A stretch of 28,651 nt of DNA from DASQBT01 sp049578545 (GCA_049578545.1 JBAUMF010000072.1:1-28651), one strand, 5' to 3'. Counted from the stretch's first letter, positions 1 to 8,219 are shown. Made by a program: numbers and translations. The notes: a model not told the origin generated them from the sequence alone.

Positions 1-2
1 CG

Positions 3-752
3 CAAGTGGTTCCCGCCATGTCCAATCCAGTAAGCGTAGCGTTTGGCAACGATCATCTTTACATCCTTTCCACCACCAAAGTGGAGTCGCATCCAATCAC
101 TCATGACTCGGTCAGCAAGAGTCCGGACGGAGTGGTGCCGCTGGTAAAGGCCGACGGCTCCGCGGCCCAGGTGGGTGTGTTGAACGGTCAACTGATCATT
201 ACCGAGAAGAGCAATGCCATTGAAACGGTGATGTTGAACAGTCACGGCGCGGTAACTGGCAGCGCCAATTTGGTGGCGAACATTCCGGCGAATGTAAATG
301 CCCCATTTGGTCTTGCGACGCGCGGCAACAATGCGTACGTCACGATCGCGCACGCCGACGAGATCAGCCTGGTCCGAAACAACGATGTATTGACGACTAC
401 CGGTTCAGGTACGCAACACGCTCCCTGCTGGCTTGCGCTAGACGGGCCGTTCCTGTTCTCGGCAAACTCGCCGAGCAAGAGCATATCTCGCTATGCCGTA
501 TACGGCCAGAAAATCGTCCAGGACGCAGCAGTCACGCCCGATCCCACGTTGTATTCGTTTAGCGGCAGTCCGACGGATATTGCTTACAACGCGGGCTTTG
601 CGGCCGTGATCGACAACAATGGCACGATCTCGCACGTGTCCGTCTTCAAAGTGGATCAAGATGGCAATCTGACTATCATTGGAGTTGCCTCGATTAACAG
701 TGCTGCGACCAACGGAATTGCCATTGTTCGGCAAGAAAGGGACGCCTATTAA
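3..752 (+). CDS. beta-propeller-like protein, 5' end outside window
   Basis: The frame is open to the left edge, so the true start is probably upstream; the GTG at 6 is only the first possible start inside the window. About 248 residues are visible. They show repeated short blade-like units with alternating Gly/Asn turns and hydrophobic beta strands (for example NHLYIL-like, NAYVTI, FLFSAN, GFAAVI spaced about 45-50 residues apart). This is the pattern of secreted seven-bladed propellers of the lactonase/YVTN type. No catalytic residues can be assigned. No gene follows on the same strand for more than 2.5 kb, so it probably ends its transcription unit. Family assignment is by pattern only. 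Confidence 0.6.
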   Translation, partial: QVVPAMSNPVSVAFGNDHLYILSTTKVESHPITHDSVSKSPDGVVPLVKADGSAAQVGVLNGQLIITEKSNAIETVMLNSHGAVTGSANLVANIPANVNAPFGLATRGNNAYVTIAHADEISLVRNNDVLTTTGSGTQHAPCWLALDGPFLFSANSPSKSISRYAVYGQKIVQDAAVTPDPTLYSFSGSPTDIAYNAGFAAVIDNNGTISHVSVFKVDQDGNLTIIGVASINSAATNGIAIVRQERDAY

Positions 753-1461
753 ACTGAGGCCGTCAGTATTAGTAAAAGAATGCGTGGGGCGCTTGCACTT
801 GCAGCTTGATCCGGCAGGCGCGTCCCGCAGGCCGCTCTGCATGAGTCAATTCGCCATCAGACCCAGTTGAGGTTCGGCAGCAATTGACAGGGGAATACTG
901 GCAGTTAATCGGCCCCGCCTCGCTGCAGCTAAAGCAATGGACTTGCCTTGCGGCTCTCAGATTTCTTTACCCGTACCAAGTACTTCCTGAATAGCCGTCA
1001 TCGGCTGCTTTCTCGTGCCACCGTCGTAATACACCATCACCTTCAACATCGCTCCGACTGTGAAAACCGCACTGTAGAAAACTGTTTGAAACTGTGTTGT
1101 GCCTCCCCTTCCTAAGCCGATTTCGAACCTCGCGTGATGGAAGGATCAGCAAGAGGCCACTAAGCAGACCGTCGCCTCCTGTGCCTGGAGGACCGCAACG
1201 GGTCGGGCTGAGTCAGATGGTTTTCCCGGAAGCCGTCATTCATCCGGATTTTTGATCAACGGCTGGTGTATAGCACATTGCAGACCTGTTAGATCCATAG
1301 CTCGACTGACTGCTGTGGCCGACAACTGGCCGTCCAATGCATCAGCCCAGCGGTCTGCTATGCATCCAGAATCGGTCCCCTATCGTTGTGCCACCGGGCC
1401 GGGTGCATATCCACCAATCCCTGCGCTCATTCAGACTAGATGAGACGGGGGGCGCACTCTG
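753..1461. other. 709-bp gap without a convincing gene
   Basis: I see no full-length gene. On the minus strand, 957-1049 could encode a 30-residue peptide beginning MLKVMVYYDGGTRKQ and ending GTGKEI. The same frame is open upstream to about 1147 without a start codon and reads protein-like, so it may be the tail of a decayed gene. The right part (1258-1335) holds a copy of a dispersed repeat, listed separately. No T-rich terminator hairpin is evident after the gene ending at 752. Confidence 0.5.
1258..1335 (+). repeat. dispersed repeat, copy A
   Basis: A stretch of about 75 bp resembles 28196-28270 in the same orientation. Shared blocks are AACGGCTGGTGT, GCACAT(T/A)GCAGACCTG and GACTG/ACCG followed by CTGTGGCCGA. 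The middle is more divergent. No coding role is apparent. It resembles the short degenerate dispersed repeats (containing GCAGAC and TGGCCG blocks) found between genes in many proteobacteria; that comparison is from memory. Confidence 0.6.
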
Positions 1462-2112
1462 TTATTCGCTTGGCGACCCGTTGCCTCGCCGTTCATCTGG
1501 CACCGGGCCGATATAGCTCTTGTAGGCGTCAGTCCAGTGGGTTGCAATGTCCCGCTGCGCTTCCTTCAAGGTGACCCTTCGATCGCACACCAGCCTGTGC
1601 AGGCGGTTCTCCAGCTTGTCCTTGGCGTAGCTCCCCCAACCACCGATCACATGATGCGGCTCCGGCCAGAGGTTCTTCGGGGAGTCGGGTGAACCACCCA
1701 GTTCGAGCGAGATCAGATGATCTTCCTCGTAGTCCCGCATCCGGTAGTCCGCATACCCATACGCACGGATCTGTTCTCTCTTGAGCTTGGCCGTGTACGC
1801 CTGAGGTGGACGAATTGACTTGGTGTAGCCCCCCTTCCTGCAAATCGTCTCATCCAGGGTGTCTTGGGTCACATCCGGGTTTGTGGCACCGGGGGTCAGC
1901 GTCGGGTTGGGCATGGCCGCCTGCAAGGGGAACACGACGCTGTAGCGGCCTTCTGCCTCCACGCCACCGAGATTGTGGCGTCCCCAGGCGACCACCGGCG
2001 TGGTCGTCAAGGCAATGAGAATGGCGGCGACAAGGGTTCTCCAACGTGCCTGCCTGGGGATCTGTGCCAGGCATGCCCGGCCAGCCGGAAAGCCTCTTGA
2101 TCGCTGGCTCAT
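1462..2112 (-). CDS. exported HNH-like protein
   Basis: 216 residues. A hydrophobic segment at about 27-42 preceded by several Arg residues looks like a signal peptide or anchor. The conserved part starts at about residue 88 with an ICRKGGYT block, then IRPPQAYT, LKREQIRAYGY, and the core EEDHLISLELGG (129-140) followed by N147 in the PKNLWPEPH segment. The D-H ... N ... H spacing is that of a beta-beta-alpha-metal (HNH-like) site, and the tail (KDKLENRLH, LKEAQRDIATHW) is typical of this small exported family. Nuclease activity is inferred, not shown. Its ATG overlaps the stop of the upstream GFA gene (ATGA), which fixes the start and suggests translational coupling. Confidence 0.75.
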   Translation of the reverse strand: MSQRSRGFPAGRACLAQIPRQARWRTLVAAILIALTTTPVVAWGRHNLGGVEAEGRYSVVFPLQAAMPNPTLTPGATNPDVTQDTLDETICRKGGYTKSIRPPQAYTAKLKREQIRAYGYADYRMRDYEEDHLISLELGGSPDSPKNLWPEPHHVIGGWGSYAKDKLENRLHRLVCDRRVTLKEAQRDIATHWTDAYKSYIGPVPDERRGNGSPSE

Positions 2113-2522
2113 TTGGCAGACTCGGCGTATCGGGGCAAGGGCTCATCATTGCAAGACCACTCCGCCCGAGAGTCCCAGAATATGCGGGCTTCCGGCTTGA
2201 TGGGGAGAGTGTTGTCCAAAGACCCGGCCGGAATGACTACCGCAGTCGTCTCAGGGATGATGCGCGGGACCACGCTGCCACACTCGCTGCAGAACTGCCG
2301 AGTAAATTGTTTGGCATCCAACACTTTAAAGCGCTTCAGCAGGGATTCGCCCTGGGTAAAGACGAGCTGCGCGTTCTTAAGTAGCAGGTTCGTCGCATGG
2401 CCGGTTCCGGTTGACTTGCGGCACCGTGAACAGTGGCAATGATAAAAATGCTGCGGCTCGCCACTGGCCTCATAGTGAACAGCACCGCATAGGCAGCTTC
2501 CATTAACAGTGATTTGACTCAT
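2109..2522 (-). CDS. GFA-family (Mss4-like, zinc-binding) protein
   Basis: 137 residues from the ATG at 2522, which has a GGGAGG ribosome site about 8 nt upstream; a more upstream in-frame start at 2540 lacks this. Zinc ligands of the glutathione-dependent formaldehyde-activating (Gfa) fold are all present: C10-x-C12, the HCHCSRC block (C29, C31, C34) and CSEC (C78, C81). The family binds two zinc ions; some members act on glutathione adducts, but most, including this one, have no assigned substrate. It is first in a two-gene unit with the HNH-like gene, which it overlaps by 4 nt. Confidence 0.85.
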   Translation of the reverse strand: MSQITVNGSCLCGAVHYEASGEPQHFYHCHCSRCRKSTGTGHATNLLLKNAQLVFTQGESLLKRFKVLDAKQFTRQFCSECGSVVPRIIPETTAVVIPAGSLDNTLPIKPEARIFWDSRAEWSCNDEPLPRYAESAK

Positions 2523-2686
2523 CTGAATTCCCTCCCACACAAAATCCTTGCAGAAAACTCCAGTTCATGCTGTCTACCTGAAGGGGAAGCTTACGACTCC
2601 ATAAAAGACTGCTACAAGTTTTTGGGCCGCAGATCCGGGGAACTGACCTGCGCAAGCGACGCCGAATTGCTGAATTCCCCAAGCAG

Positions 2687-3058
2687 TTATTTGCCCTGGT
2701 TAGACTTGCAGGGGAAGGGGCCGATCAAGGCCCTAATGACCAGATCGTCACCCGAATGATCCGAGAACTGCGGATTGCTTTCGAGGAACTTCATAACCAT
2801 GGTTTCCAGTTGCCCAAGCTTCACTCCATCCGGCATGCAAAGGAGCGATCCTAAAGAATTGTCCACCACGCCTTGAATGTATCCATCAAATTGTCCAACC
2901 TGGTGAGAGTCAGTAGGTTGGATATCGCCCGTTTCTGATCTTGCTAGTGCTTCGCCCCATTCACGCAATTCATTACCACTCACGAAGCCGGCAGAGGCAA
3001 AGGCCGAGAGAGGGAGAAGCAACAACGTAATTGGTATCAGGCGTTTCAAGATCGTCAC
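2687..3058 (-). CDS. Rap1a/Tai-like exported protein
   Basis: 123 residues. A lipophilic signal peptide (ITLLLLPLSAFASA) ends near residue 22. The mature part has the marks of the Rap1a/Tai family: GYIQGVVDNS, LLCMPDGVKLGQ, a long amphipathic helix, and a terminal ALIGPFPC, giving two cysteines likely joined in a disulphide. Characterised relatives are periplasmic immunity proteins against type VI amidase effectors, but many homologues stand alone as here, so an immunity role is only possible. The start is GTG at 3058 (weak ribosome site); a TTG nine bases downstream is an alternative that leaves the signal peptide intact. Confidence 0.7.
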   Translation of the reverse strand: MTILKRLIPITLLLLPLSAFASAGFVSGNELREWGEALARSETGDIQPTDSHQVGQFDGYIQGVVDNSLGSLLCMPDGVKLGQLETMVMKFLESNPQFSDHSGDDLVIRALIGPFPCKSNQGK

Positions 3059-3479
3059 CAGATCTTAGGCAAACGTATCGAAGTCCAGCTGAAAAACAAA
3101 GCGGGACAAAGTGTTGACGAAATTAGGCATGGGCTAAACATCCGAAGACGACGCCGAAAATGCGCTGGTCTACTGCAGGTCAATCAAGAGGGGGGTCAAT
3201 TATAGAAGTCCAGACCTAATCTGAGCAAACGGCGGTGTTTCATGTCTTGACCAGACAATGACGACCATCGGCCACAGCTGCCTGAAACAGGCTCTTTGCC
3301 AGGTGAACCGCGACGGTAGTAGCATTCGTCTCGGACTCCTTTCGTTGAAGACAGCTGATCCCCATGAAGACCAGTGATGCCAACCATGGCCCCAAAAAAT
3401 GGGGGAGGCCATCCCATCATCCCAGCCGACCGCCAAGAGCTTTGCCTTTGTCGTCGGGCGCATTCAGACGCTGGGCGGC
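3059..3479. other. intergenic region between divergent genes
   Basis: 421 bp between a minus-strand gene (start 3058) and a plus-strand gene. I see no convincing gene or near-consensus promoter. Around 3388-3411 a GGCCCC-AAAAAAT-GGGG hairpin could form; it overlaps an alternative upstream ATG (3399) of the next gene, which has no ribosome site. Confidence 0.4.
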
Positions 3480-4010
3480 ATGAACACAAGCATTTCCCGG
3501 CTGCGGCAGGCTTATCGACCCAAGGACATTGCAGTCCTGTTCGTCGCCGAATCACCTCCAGAGTCGAGCGATGATGAAGTGCGTTTCTTCTACAACCCGA
3601 GACAGGCGCGCTGGGACCACATGTATCGCGCAATAATGGCAGCGGTCTTCCCGGAGTTCGTGTACCACCCTGGACAAAAGGACTTCTGGCTACGTCAATT
3701 CCAACAGCATGGCTACTACATGATTGACGCTACCGACCGCCCCGTTAATCATTTGTCTTCCACTGAACGGCGCCGCGAACTCAATGCCTCAGTGGACGCG
3801 AAATTGTTCGAGATAGGAACACTGGTCACGCCGAGCACACCTATAGTCTTGGTTAAGAAAAATATCTTTGCCTCATTTAACAAGCCGCTCCGCGATGCCG
3901 GCTATAACGTCATTCACGAGACCTTCTTGCCGTTTCCCTCTCACGGACACCAGGCGCGCTTCATCGAAGGATGTCGCAAGTGCCTTCGTAACGCTCAAAG
4001 GGGTGGATAA
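3480..4010 (+). CDS. uracil-DNA-glycosylase-like protein of unknown function
   Basis: 176 residues from ATG 3480 (MNTSISRLRQAYRP). An ATG at 3399 would add 27 residues that look non-native, and neither start has a strong ribosome site. The N-terminal block VLFVAESPP, followed by an acidic stretch and RFFYNP, resembles the active-site loop region of the uracil-DNA-glycosylase superfamily as seen in small uncharacterised members. Later segments IVLVKKNIF and LPFPSHGHQARF fit a Rossmann-like alpha/beta fold with a conserved late His. A real glycosylase activity is uncertain because the catalytic motifs are not the classical ones. Confidence 0.6.
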   Translation: MNTSISRLRQAYRPKDIAVLFVAESPPESSDDEVRFFYNPRQARWDHMYRAIMAAVFPEFVYHPGQKDFWLRQFQQHGYYMIDATDRPVNHLSSTERRRELNASVDAKLFEIGTLVTPSTPIVLVKKNIFASFNKPLRDAGYNVIHETFLPFPSHGHQARFIEGCRKCLRNAQRGG

Positions 4011-4102
4011 CATACCGCCCTGTTCAAGATCTGGCGCAGCCTCCAGCCACAAATGGCCCCAAGGGGGGTAACATCTCAATTCCATCAACTCAAGGAGACC
4101 CC

Positions 4103-4399
4103 ATGAACAAATCTGAACTGATCGAAGTTGCGGCCAATGAAGCCGACATCAGCAAGGCCGCTGCAGGAAAAGCACTTGATGCCGCTATGGACGCCATCGT
4201 CAAGGCTGTATCCAAGGGTGATAAGGTCACGCTGGTCGGTTTTGGCACCTTTAAATCGTCCAAACGCGCCGCTCGCACCGGCCGCAACCCGCAGACCGGT
4301 AAGGAACTCAAGATCGCTGCAACCACGGTGCCCCGATTCACCGCAGGCTCTGGTTTCAAAACGGCGGTCGCCGGCAAGAAAGCCGCTAAGAAGAAATGA
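4103..4399 (+). CDS. hup: HU-type DNA-binding protein
   Basis: 98 residues with the whole HU/IHF signature: MNKSELIEVAANEADISKAA helices, VTLVGFGTFKSSKRAARTGR (the family signature), NPQTGKELKI and the DNA-contacting arm ending in VPRFTAGSGFK. A Lys/Ala tail (GKKAAKKK) extends beyond the usual 90 residues. HU is an abundant homodimeric or heterodimeric nucleoid protein that bends DNA. The start has a clear AAGGAG 6 nt upstream (4091-4096). It appears monocistronic. It is distinct from the IHF-beta gene beginning at 28570. Confidence 0.95.
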   Translation: MNKSELIEVAANEADISKAAAGKALDAAMDAIVKAVSKGDKVTLVGFGTFKSSKRAARTGRNPQTGKELKIAATTVPRFTAGSGFKTAVAGKKAAKKK

Positions 4400-4414
4400 G
4401 CTGCCTTAGGCGCG

Positions 4415-4477
4415 AGCCCATCACCTATGTTGACACCATCAGGGTGCTCTATTAGGGATGTCGATGAGTGATGGGCT
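4415..4477. repeat. 10-bp inverted repeat with 43-nt spacer
   Basis: AGCCCATCAC (4415-4424) and GTGATGGGCT (4468-4477) are perfect inverted copies. The spacer contains a consensus -35 hexamer TTGACA (4430-4435) but only weak -10 candidates. There is no T-run, so an intrinsic terminator for hup is unlikely. It could be a recombination scar or an RNA structure. Confidence 0.55.
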
Positions 4478-4616
4478 GCTGCACGTCAAGCTCAGTTCAC
4501 CCATGCTGGGCGTGATTATCCTCTTCATCTCGCTCGCCTTCTTCTATCTCTATCTCGCCTTTGTCTATCGCATAACTGAGATCTTCTGGAATGCTCTTCA
4601 CCACAGTCTCCTTTGA
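4464..4616 (+). CDS. possible 50-residue single-pass membrane protein
   Basis: ATG at 4464 (an in-frame ATG also lies at 4458) opens 50 codons. Residues 14-35 form a strongly hydrophobic helix (LGVIILFISLAFFYLYLAF) followed by VYRITEIFWNALHHSLL. This is the profile of a small inner-membrane protein. The ribosome site is weak. The opposite strand has a competing 34-codon frame (4497-4601) with GTG start, a good AAGGAG 6 nt upstream and a very acidic product (IEIEEGERDEED). A hydrophobic helix on one strand and acidic residues on the other often arise by codon complementarity, so at most one is likely real. Confidence 0.35.
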   Translation: MSDGLLHVKLSSPMLGVIILFISLAFFYLYLAFVYRITEIFWNALHHSLL

Positions 4617-4728
4617 CGAGGGCCAGGGACCCGAATCGAATGTTGGAACAGGGCTCACGTGGTGAGTCAAACCTCGCCTGCTGTCATTCCGCACAGACCC
4701 ATTTGGTCGAAAGTGAAGGAGAATTGCC

Positions 4729-5583
4729 ATGTCTGATGCTTCCGCGCCTCCGCCGGGCCCCGACCTGAACTTGGCGATTCAATACGCCTATCTGGTCAAG
4801 ATCGCCGAAGCGGTGCCTCCGAACCAGACCGTCTATAGTCCCGGCGACGTCATCAATGTCACCTATGGCGTGATCAACATCGACTACACGGTGGTGGCGA
4901 CGGTCTATGGCAACGACCTGGCGACCGATGTCAACCCGGCGCGCGCAGCGCAAATTGTCTCGTTTGGCTTCATCGCGCAAGATGCCGCCGGGAATGCCGT
5001 GGTCTCCGTTCGTGGCACCGAAGGCATTCTTGAGTGGCTGCAGGACGCGCGGTTTCTGGCCGTGAAGTGCCCCTTTCTGACAGGCGCAGGCTGCACCGAG
5101 GACGGCTTCACTGCAGTGTATGAGTCGCTGCGCGTGAGCCCAGATCCTGCGTCATCGCGCGTGGTGGAGGCGCTGCCCAACCTGGCCTTTCTTCGTCCGA
5201 TGACGTCGCTGACGATCTGCGGGCACAGCCTGGGCGGGGCACTCGTCACGTTGTGCGCCCTGGATGTTGCCGCCAATACACAGTTCAAGCATCCCGTGGT
5301 TTACAGCTATGCCAGCCCGCGCACTGGCGACTCATCATTCGCGGATACCTACAACCAGGTTGTGCCCAACACTTTTCGCTTCGCCAATCGGCTGGATATC
5401 GTGCCCAAGGTGCCGTTGCGTCCGCCGTACGAACACGTCTTGGGACTTCAGGACCTGAATCCATTGTTGAATGTCAAGCTGGACATTCTGTGCGAGCACC
5501 ACCTGACCACCTACATGCACCTCATCTCCTCGCTGGGAGGCGGGACGGTGCTCCCGCTCGATGCGGATTGCAAGGGTCTCTAA
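4729..5583 (+). CDS. class 3 lipase-like alpha/beta hydrolase
   Basis: 284 residues; start supported by AAGGAG 8 nt upstream. The nucleophile elbow GHSLGG gives Ser167. The charge-relay Asp is probably D223 in NRLDIVPKVP, a typical class 3 lipase block, and the His is probably H264 in LTTYMHL (H257/H258 are alternatives). VVSVRGTEG (residues 91-99) corresponds to the strand and oxyanion region, with the RGT motif typical of this group. No signal peptide is seen, so it is cytoplasmic or exported by another route. The natural ester substrate is unknown. The gene stands alone with 110-240 bp gaps on either side. Confidence 0.85.
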   Translation: MSDASAPPPGPDLNLAIQYAYLVKIAEAVPPNQTVYSPGDVINVTYGVINIDYTVVATVYGNDLATDVNPARAAQIVSFGFIAQDAAGNAVVSVRGTEGILEWLQDARFLAVKCPFLTGAGCTEDGFTAVYESLRVSPDPASSRVVEALPNLAFLRPMTSLTICGHSLGGALVTLCALDVAANTQFKHPVVYSYASPRTGDSSFADTYNQVVPNTFRFANRLDIVPKVPLRPPYEHVLGLQDLNPLLNVKLDILCEHHLTTYMHLISSLGGGTVLPLDADCKGL

Positions 5584-5825
5584 GCGCGATAGTTTCCTGT
5601 CTTTGAACAAGATTTGCTGGCGGCGCCAAGATACGTGACAAGAACCTGCAGCCTTGTCGTGAGTCGGTCATCAATGTTCACGTAGAATCTCCATGGGCCA
5701 ATACACCAAAGCTGCAATAGCAGTAGTTGACAGAACCAACTTCATTGGCATGCCCATGGCCGTTTGGCTTTGAACTTCGGGGCGCAGCTCTCATCGAAGC
5801 AACTACTTTTTTCCGAGGAAGGATT

Positions 5826-6635
5826 ATGCGTACAACCGCTATCACCGCAACACTGCTCTGTCTGATGGGCTTCACATCCGTATGGGCCGACAACCTACCC
5901 ACCATTCGAGAGGTGTATGCTGCCGCAGGTGCGGGTCACCTGACACAGACGCGCACTATGGTGGACCAGGTACTGGCAGCCAAGCCGGACAGTGCCAAGG
6001 GCCATTTCGTGAAAGCAGAACTATGTGCGGCCCAGTTGGACCGTTCGTGTGCACGCGACGAACTCGCCAGCGCCAAACGCCTTGAGCCCGGCCTGACCTT
6101 TGCCAACCCAGCTGCGGTCAGGAAGCTTGAAACACTCACGCTGGGGGCCACTCCGCTTCAGCGTTCCACGCCGAACAGTGAATCGGGGTTCAATTGGACC
6201 TGGGTCGCACTGGGCCTTGGAATCATTGCCCTGTTGTGGTGGGTGGTCTCGATTGCGACCCGCCGGGCTGCCCTGAATGCGAACTTGGCCTACGCGGGCG
6301 GCGCAATGGTTTCCGCAAGCCCAACCAATACCATGAGTGGAGTGTCCCCAGGCTATGGCGCGCCCATCTCGTCAGGCGGGTTTGGCATGGGATTGGGCAA
6401 GAGCCTTGCCACCGGTGCGGCACTGGGCGCCGGCATGGTTGCCGGAGAGGCGCTGGCTGACAGCTTTCTGCATCGAGGTCAGAGTACCCCGCTGATGGAT
6501 ACGCCGGTAAACGCCCCTTCCCATGAAATGACCTCGGACCTGGGGGGCAATGATTTCGGCATCGGTAATGCGGACAGCTGGGATGACAGTTCCTCAGACC
6601 TAGGTTCAGCAGACCTGGGAGGCTCGGACTGGTAG
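5826..6635 (+). CDS. exported TPR-like protein with one membrane helix and acidic tail
   Basis: 269 residues from ATG 5826, preceded by GAGGAAGG; an upstream in-frame start at 5727 has no ribosome site and would bury the signal peptide. Order: signal peptide ending VWA (residue 21), one or two TPR-like helical hairpins (25-90: VDQVLAAKPDSAKGHFVKAE), a membrane helix (125-145: WVALGLGIIALLWWVVSIA), a Gly/Ala-rich glycine-zipper-like stretch (155-212), and an acidic tail with DLGG/DLGS/DLGG repeats ending SDW. The function is unknown; the layout suggests an envelope scaffold or lipid-associated protein. The next gene, uppP, starts 61 nt downstream and may be co-transcribed. Confidence 0.7.
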   Translation: MRTTAITATLLCLMGFTSVWADNLPTIREVYAAAGAGHLTQTRTMVDQVLAAKPDSAKGHFVKAELCAAQLDRSCARDELASAKRLEPGLTFANPAAVRKLETLTLGATPLQRSTPNSESGFNWTWVALGLGIIALLWWVVSIATRRAALNANLAYAGGAMVSASPTNTMSGVSPGYGAPISSGGFGMGLGKSLATGAALGAGMVAGEALADSFLHRGQSTPLMDTPVNAPSHEMTSDLGGNDFGIGNADSWDDSSSDLGSADLGGSDW

Positions 6636-6696
6636 CCCTGGGGGCATCATCTGGCCTGGAACACCCCAAAGACATCGCACTGAACTCGCTTACGCC

Positions 6697-7557
6697 GTGA
6701 CCTTCCTGCAAATTCTCATTCTCGCGGTCGTGCAAGGTGCTTGCGAACTGCTGCCCGTCTCCAGTTCAGCCCACGTCATCATGGCAGAAAAGCTGATGGG
6801 ACTCGACCCCACCGCACCGGAGATGACGCTGCTGTTGGTCATGCTCCATACCGGAACGATGTTTGCCGTGATCATCTACTTCTGGCAGTCATGGCGGGAC
6901 CGCTATTTTGTTTCCCGTGGTGCGATGTGGCCCTTCGCCAAGGCGCTTGCCGTTGCGACCTGCCTCACTGGGATTGTCGGGCTTGCGTTGATGCTGTTCA
7001 TCGAGCATGTCGTCTTGCGTGGCTCGGCCCATGCCGAAATTGAGCAGCTGTTCGGCAATGCCTATGTCATTGCGGCGGGTCTCACTACAGTGGGTGTGAT
7101 GATCATCCTTTCGGGACAGCGAGCGCGGGTTGCCGATGGACAGGTACCGCTTGAACTGAGACAGTCCATCTGGATTGGCGCCGTCCAGGGGCTGTGCCTT
7201 CCGTTTCGCGGCTTCTCACGGTCCGGTTCCACCATTTCGACCGGCCTGCTTCTGGGCGTGGACAAGGAACGGCTGGAGGAATTCAGCTTTGCCCTTGCGG
7301 TCATCCTGACCCCAGCGGTCATCGTGAAGGAGGGCTACCGGCTGCTCAAGGCGCAGGAGGATTCGCTCACGCACGCAGCTGGCGTCTTCCACCTGGTCGG
7401 GCCCAGCCTGGTAGGAATGGGGTTCAGTTTCATCGCTGGACTCTTGGCACTGAAATGGCTTTCCCGCTGGCTGGGGAACGGCCGCTGGCACGTGTTCGGT
7501 TATTACTGCCTGTTCGCGGCGGTCGTGGTGCTATCCATTGATAGGCGGACGCGCTAG
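6697..7557 (+). CDS. uppP: undecaprenyl-diphosphatase
   Basis: 286 residues, highly hydrophobic with about eight membrane helices, starting at GTG. UppP (BacA) dephosphorylates undecaprenyl pyrophosphate to recycle the lipid carrier of cell-wall synthesis; overexpression gives bacitracin resistance. The two signature regions are present: Q13-x-x-x-E17 leading into LLPVSSSAH (His26), fitting the (E/Q)xxxE motif, and RGFSRSGSTISTG, corresponding to PGxSRSxxT but with Arg replacing the Pro. Length is close to the family norm (about 260-280). It lies 61 nt after the TPR-like gene. Confidence 0.93.
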   Translation: MTFLQILILAVVQGACELLPVSSSAHVIMAEKLMGLDPTAPEMTLLLVMLHTGTMFAVIIYFWQSWRDRYFVSRGAMWPFAKALAVATCLTGIVGLALMLFIEHVVLRGSAHAEIEQLFGNAYVIAAGLTTVGVMIILSGQRARVADGQVPLELRQSIWIGAVQGLCLPFRGFSRSGSTISTGLLLGVDKERLEEFSFALAVILTPAVIVKEGYRLLKAQEDSLTHAAGVFHLVGPSLVGMGFSFIAGLLALKWLSRWLGNGRWHVFGYYCLFAAVVVLSIDRRTR

Positions 7558-7623
7558 ACGCTGCGACGTTCCATCATGCCGGGCCCAAGGAATAGCCAAA
7601 CGCTACAGAATAGGGAGATCAGG

Positions 7624-8219
7624 ATGCCTAAAATCCACGAGTCAGCGATTAGCACTCTCCGTCCTAACCAGCTCACCGTCGGCATGATTGAAGTCCTGGA
7701 CAAGAAAGCGCATCTGGCCTCTTTAAATTCCCAGGATCAACAGGATTTCATGCAGGCGCACCCCATGCCTGCGGTCATCGGGCCGGACGGCAACCTGTAC
7801 ATCACCGACCACCATCACCTGGGACGAGCCGAACTCGAAGCGGGAGTCAGCAAAGGTTTCTTCTTGGTGGAGGCCGATCTGTCCGCCTACGGCTTGGACG
7901 AATTCTGGAAGGAAATGGACCGCAACCTGTGGGTTCATCCCTTGGATGAAAACGGGGGTACAACACTATTACGCTGCCATTCCCCAGCATCTGGAAAAAC
8001 TGGTCGACGACGCTTACCGCTCCCTGGCCGGGTACGTCCGAAACGCCGGCGGTTTTGAGAAGACGCCTACCGCTTCGCCTAATTCGTCTGGGCGGATTTC
8101 TTCCGCCGTTCCATTCCCATCGAAGATGTCAAAGCGGACTTCCAGGCAGCAGTCCGGACTGGCCTGTCGCTTGCACAAGGCAAGCTGGCGAGGGGGTTCC
8201 GGGATACAGGGGAAACTAA
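7624..8219 (+). pseudogene. frameshifted ParB-like (ParBc_2 type) gene
   Basis: The reading starts at ATG 7624 (MPKIHESAISTLRPNQ) with GGGAG upstream and is coherent to about 7950: MIEVLDKKAHLA, MPAVIGPDGNLYITDHHHL, LDEFWKEMDRNLWVHPLDENG. In a run of five G at about 7954-7958 it loses phase; the next frame continues sensibly (VQHYYAAIPQHLEKLVDDAYRSLAGYV to GGFEKT near 8064). A third phase, interrupted by a TAA at about 8081 where GAA would fit, gives FVWADFFRRS, IPIEDVKADFQAAV and LAQGKLARG. A further shift near 8198 restores PGYRGN and a TAA at 8217. At least three indels and one stop make this a pseudogene unless several sequence errors are clustered. Family members carry a ParB/Srx-like fold of unknown role. 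Confidence 0.8.

Noticed and set aside
2514..2759. Plus-strand frame of 81 codons between the GFA and Rap1a/Tai-like genes
   Set aside because: No ribosome site and no family pattern; it overlaps the 3' end of the Rap1a/Tai-like gene and the start region of the GFA gene.
4415..4477. Intrinsic terminator after hup
   Set aside because: The arms are 43 nt apart and no T-run follows on either strand.
6223..6735. Minus-strand frame of 170 codons opposite the TPR-like gene
   Set aside because: Pro/Arg/Cys-rich shadow of a Gly-rich coding region; no protein-like pattern.
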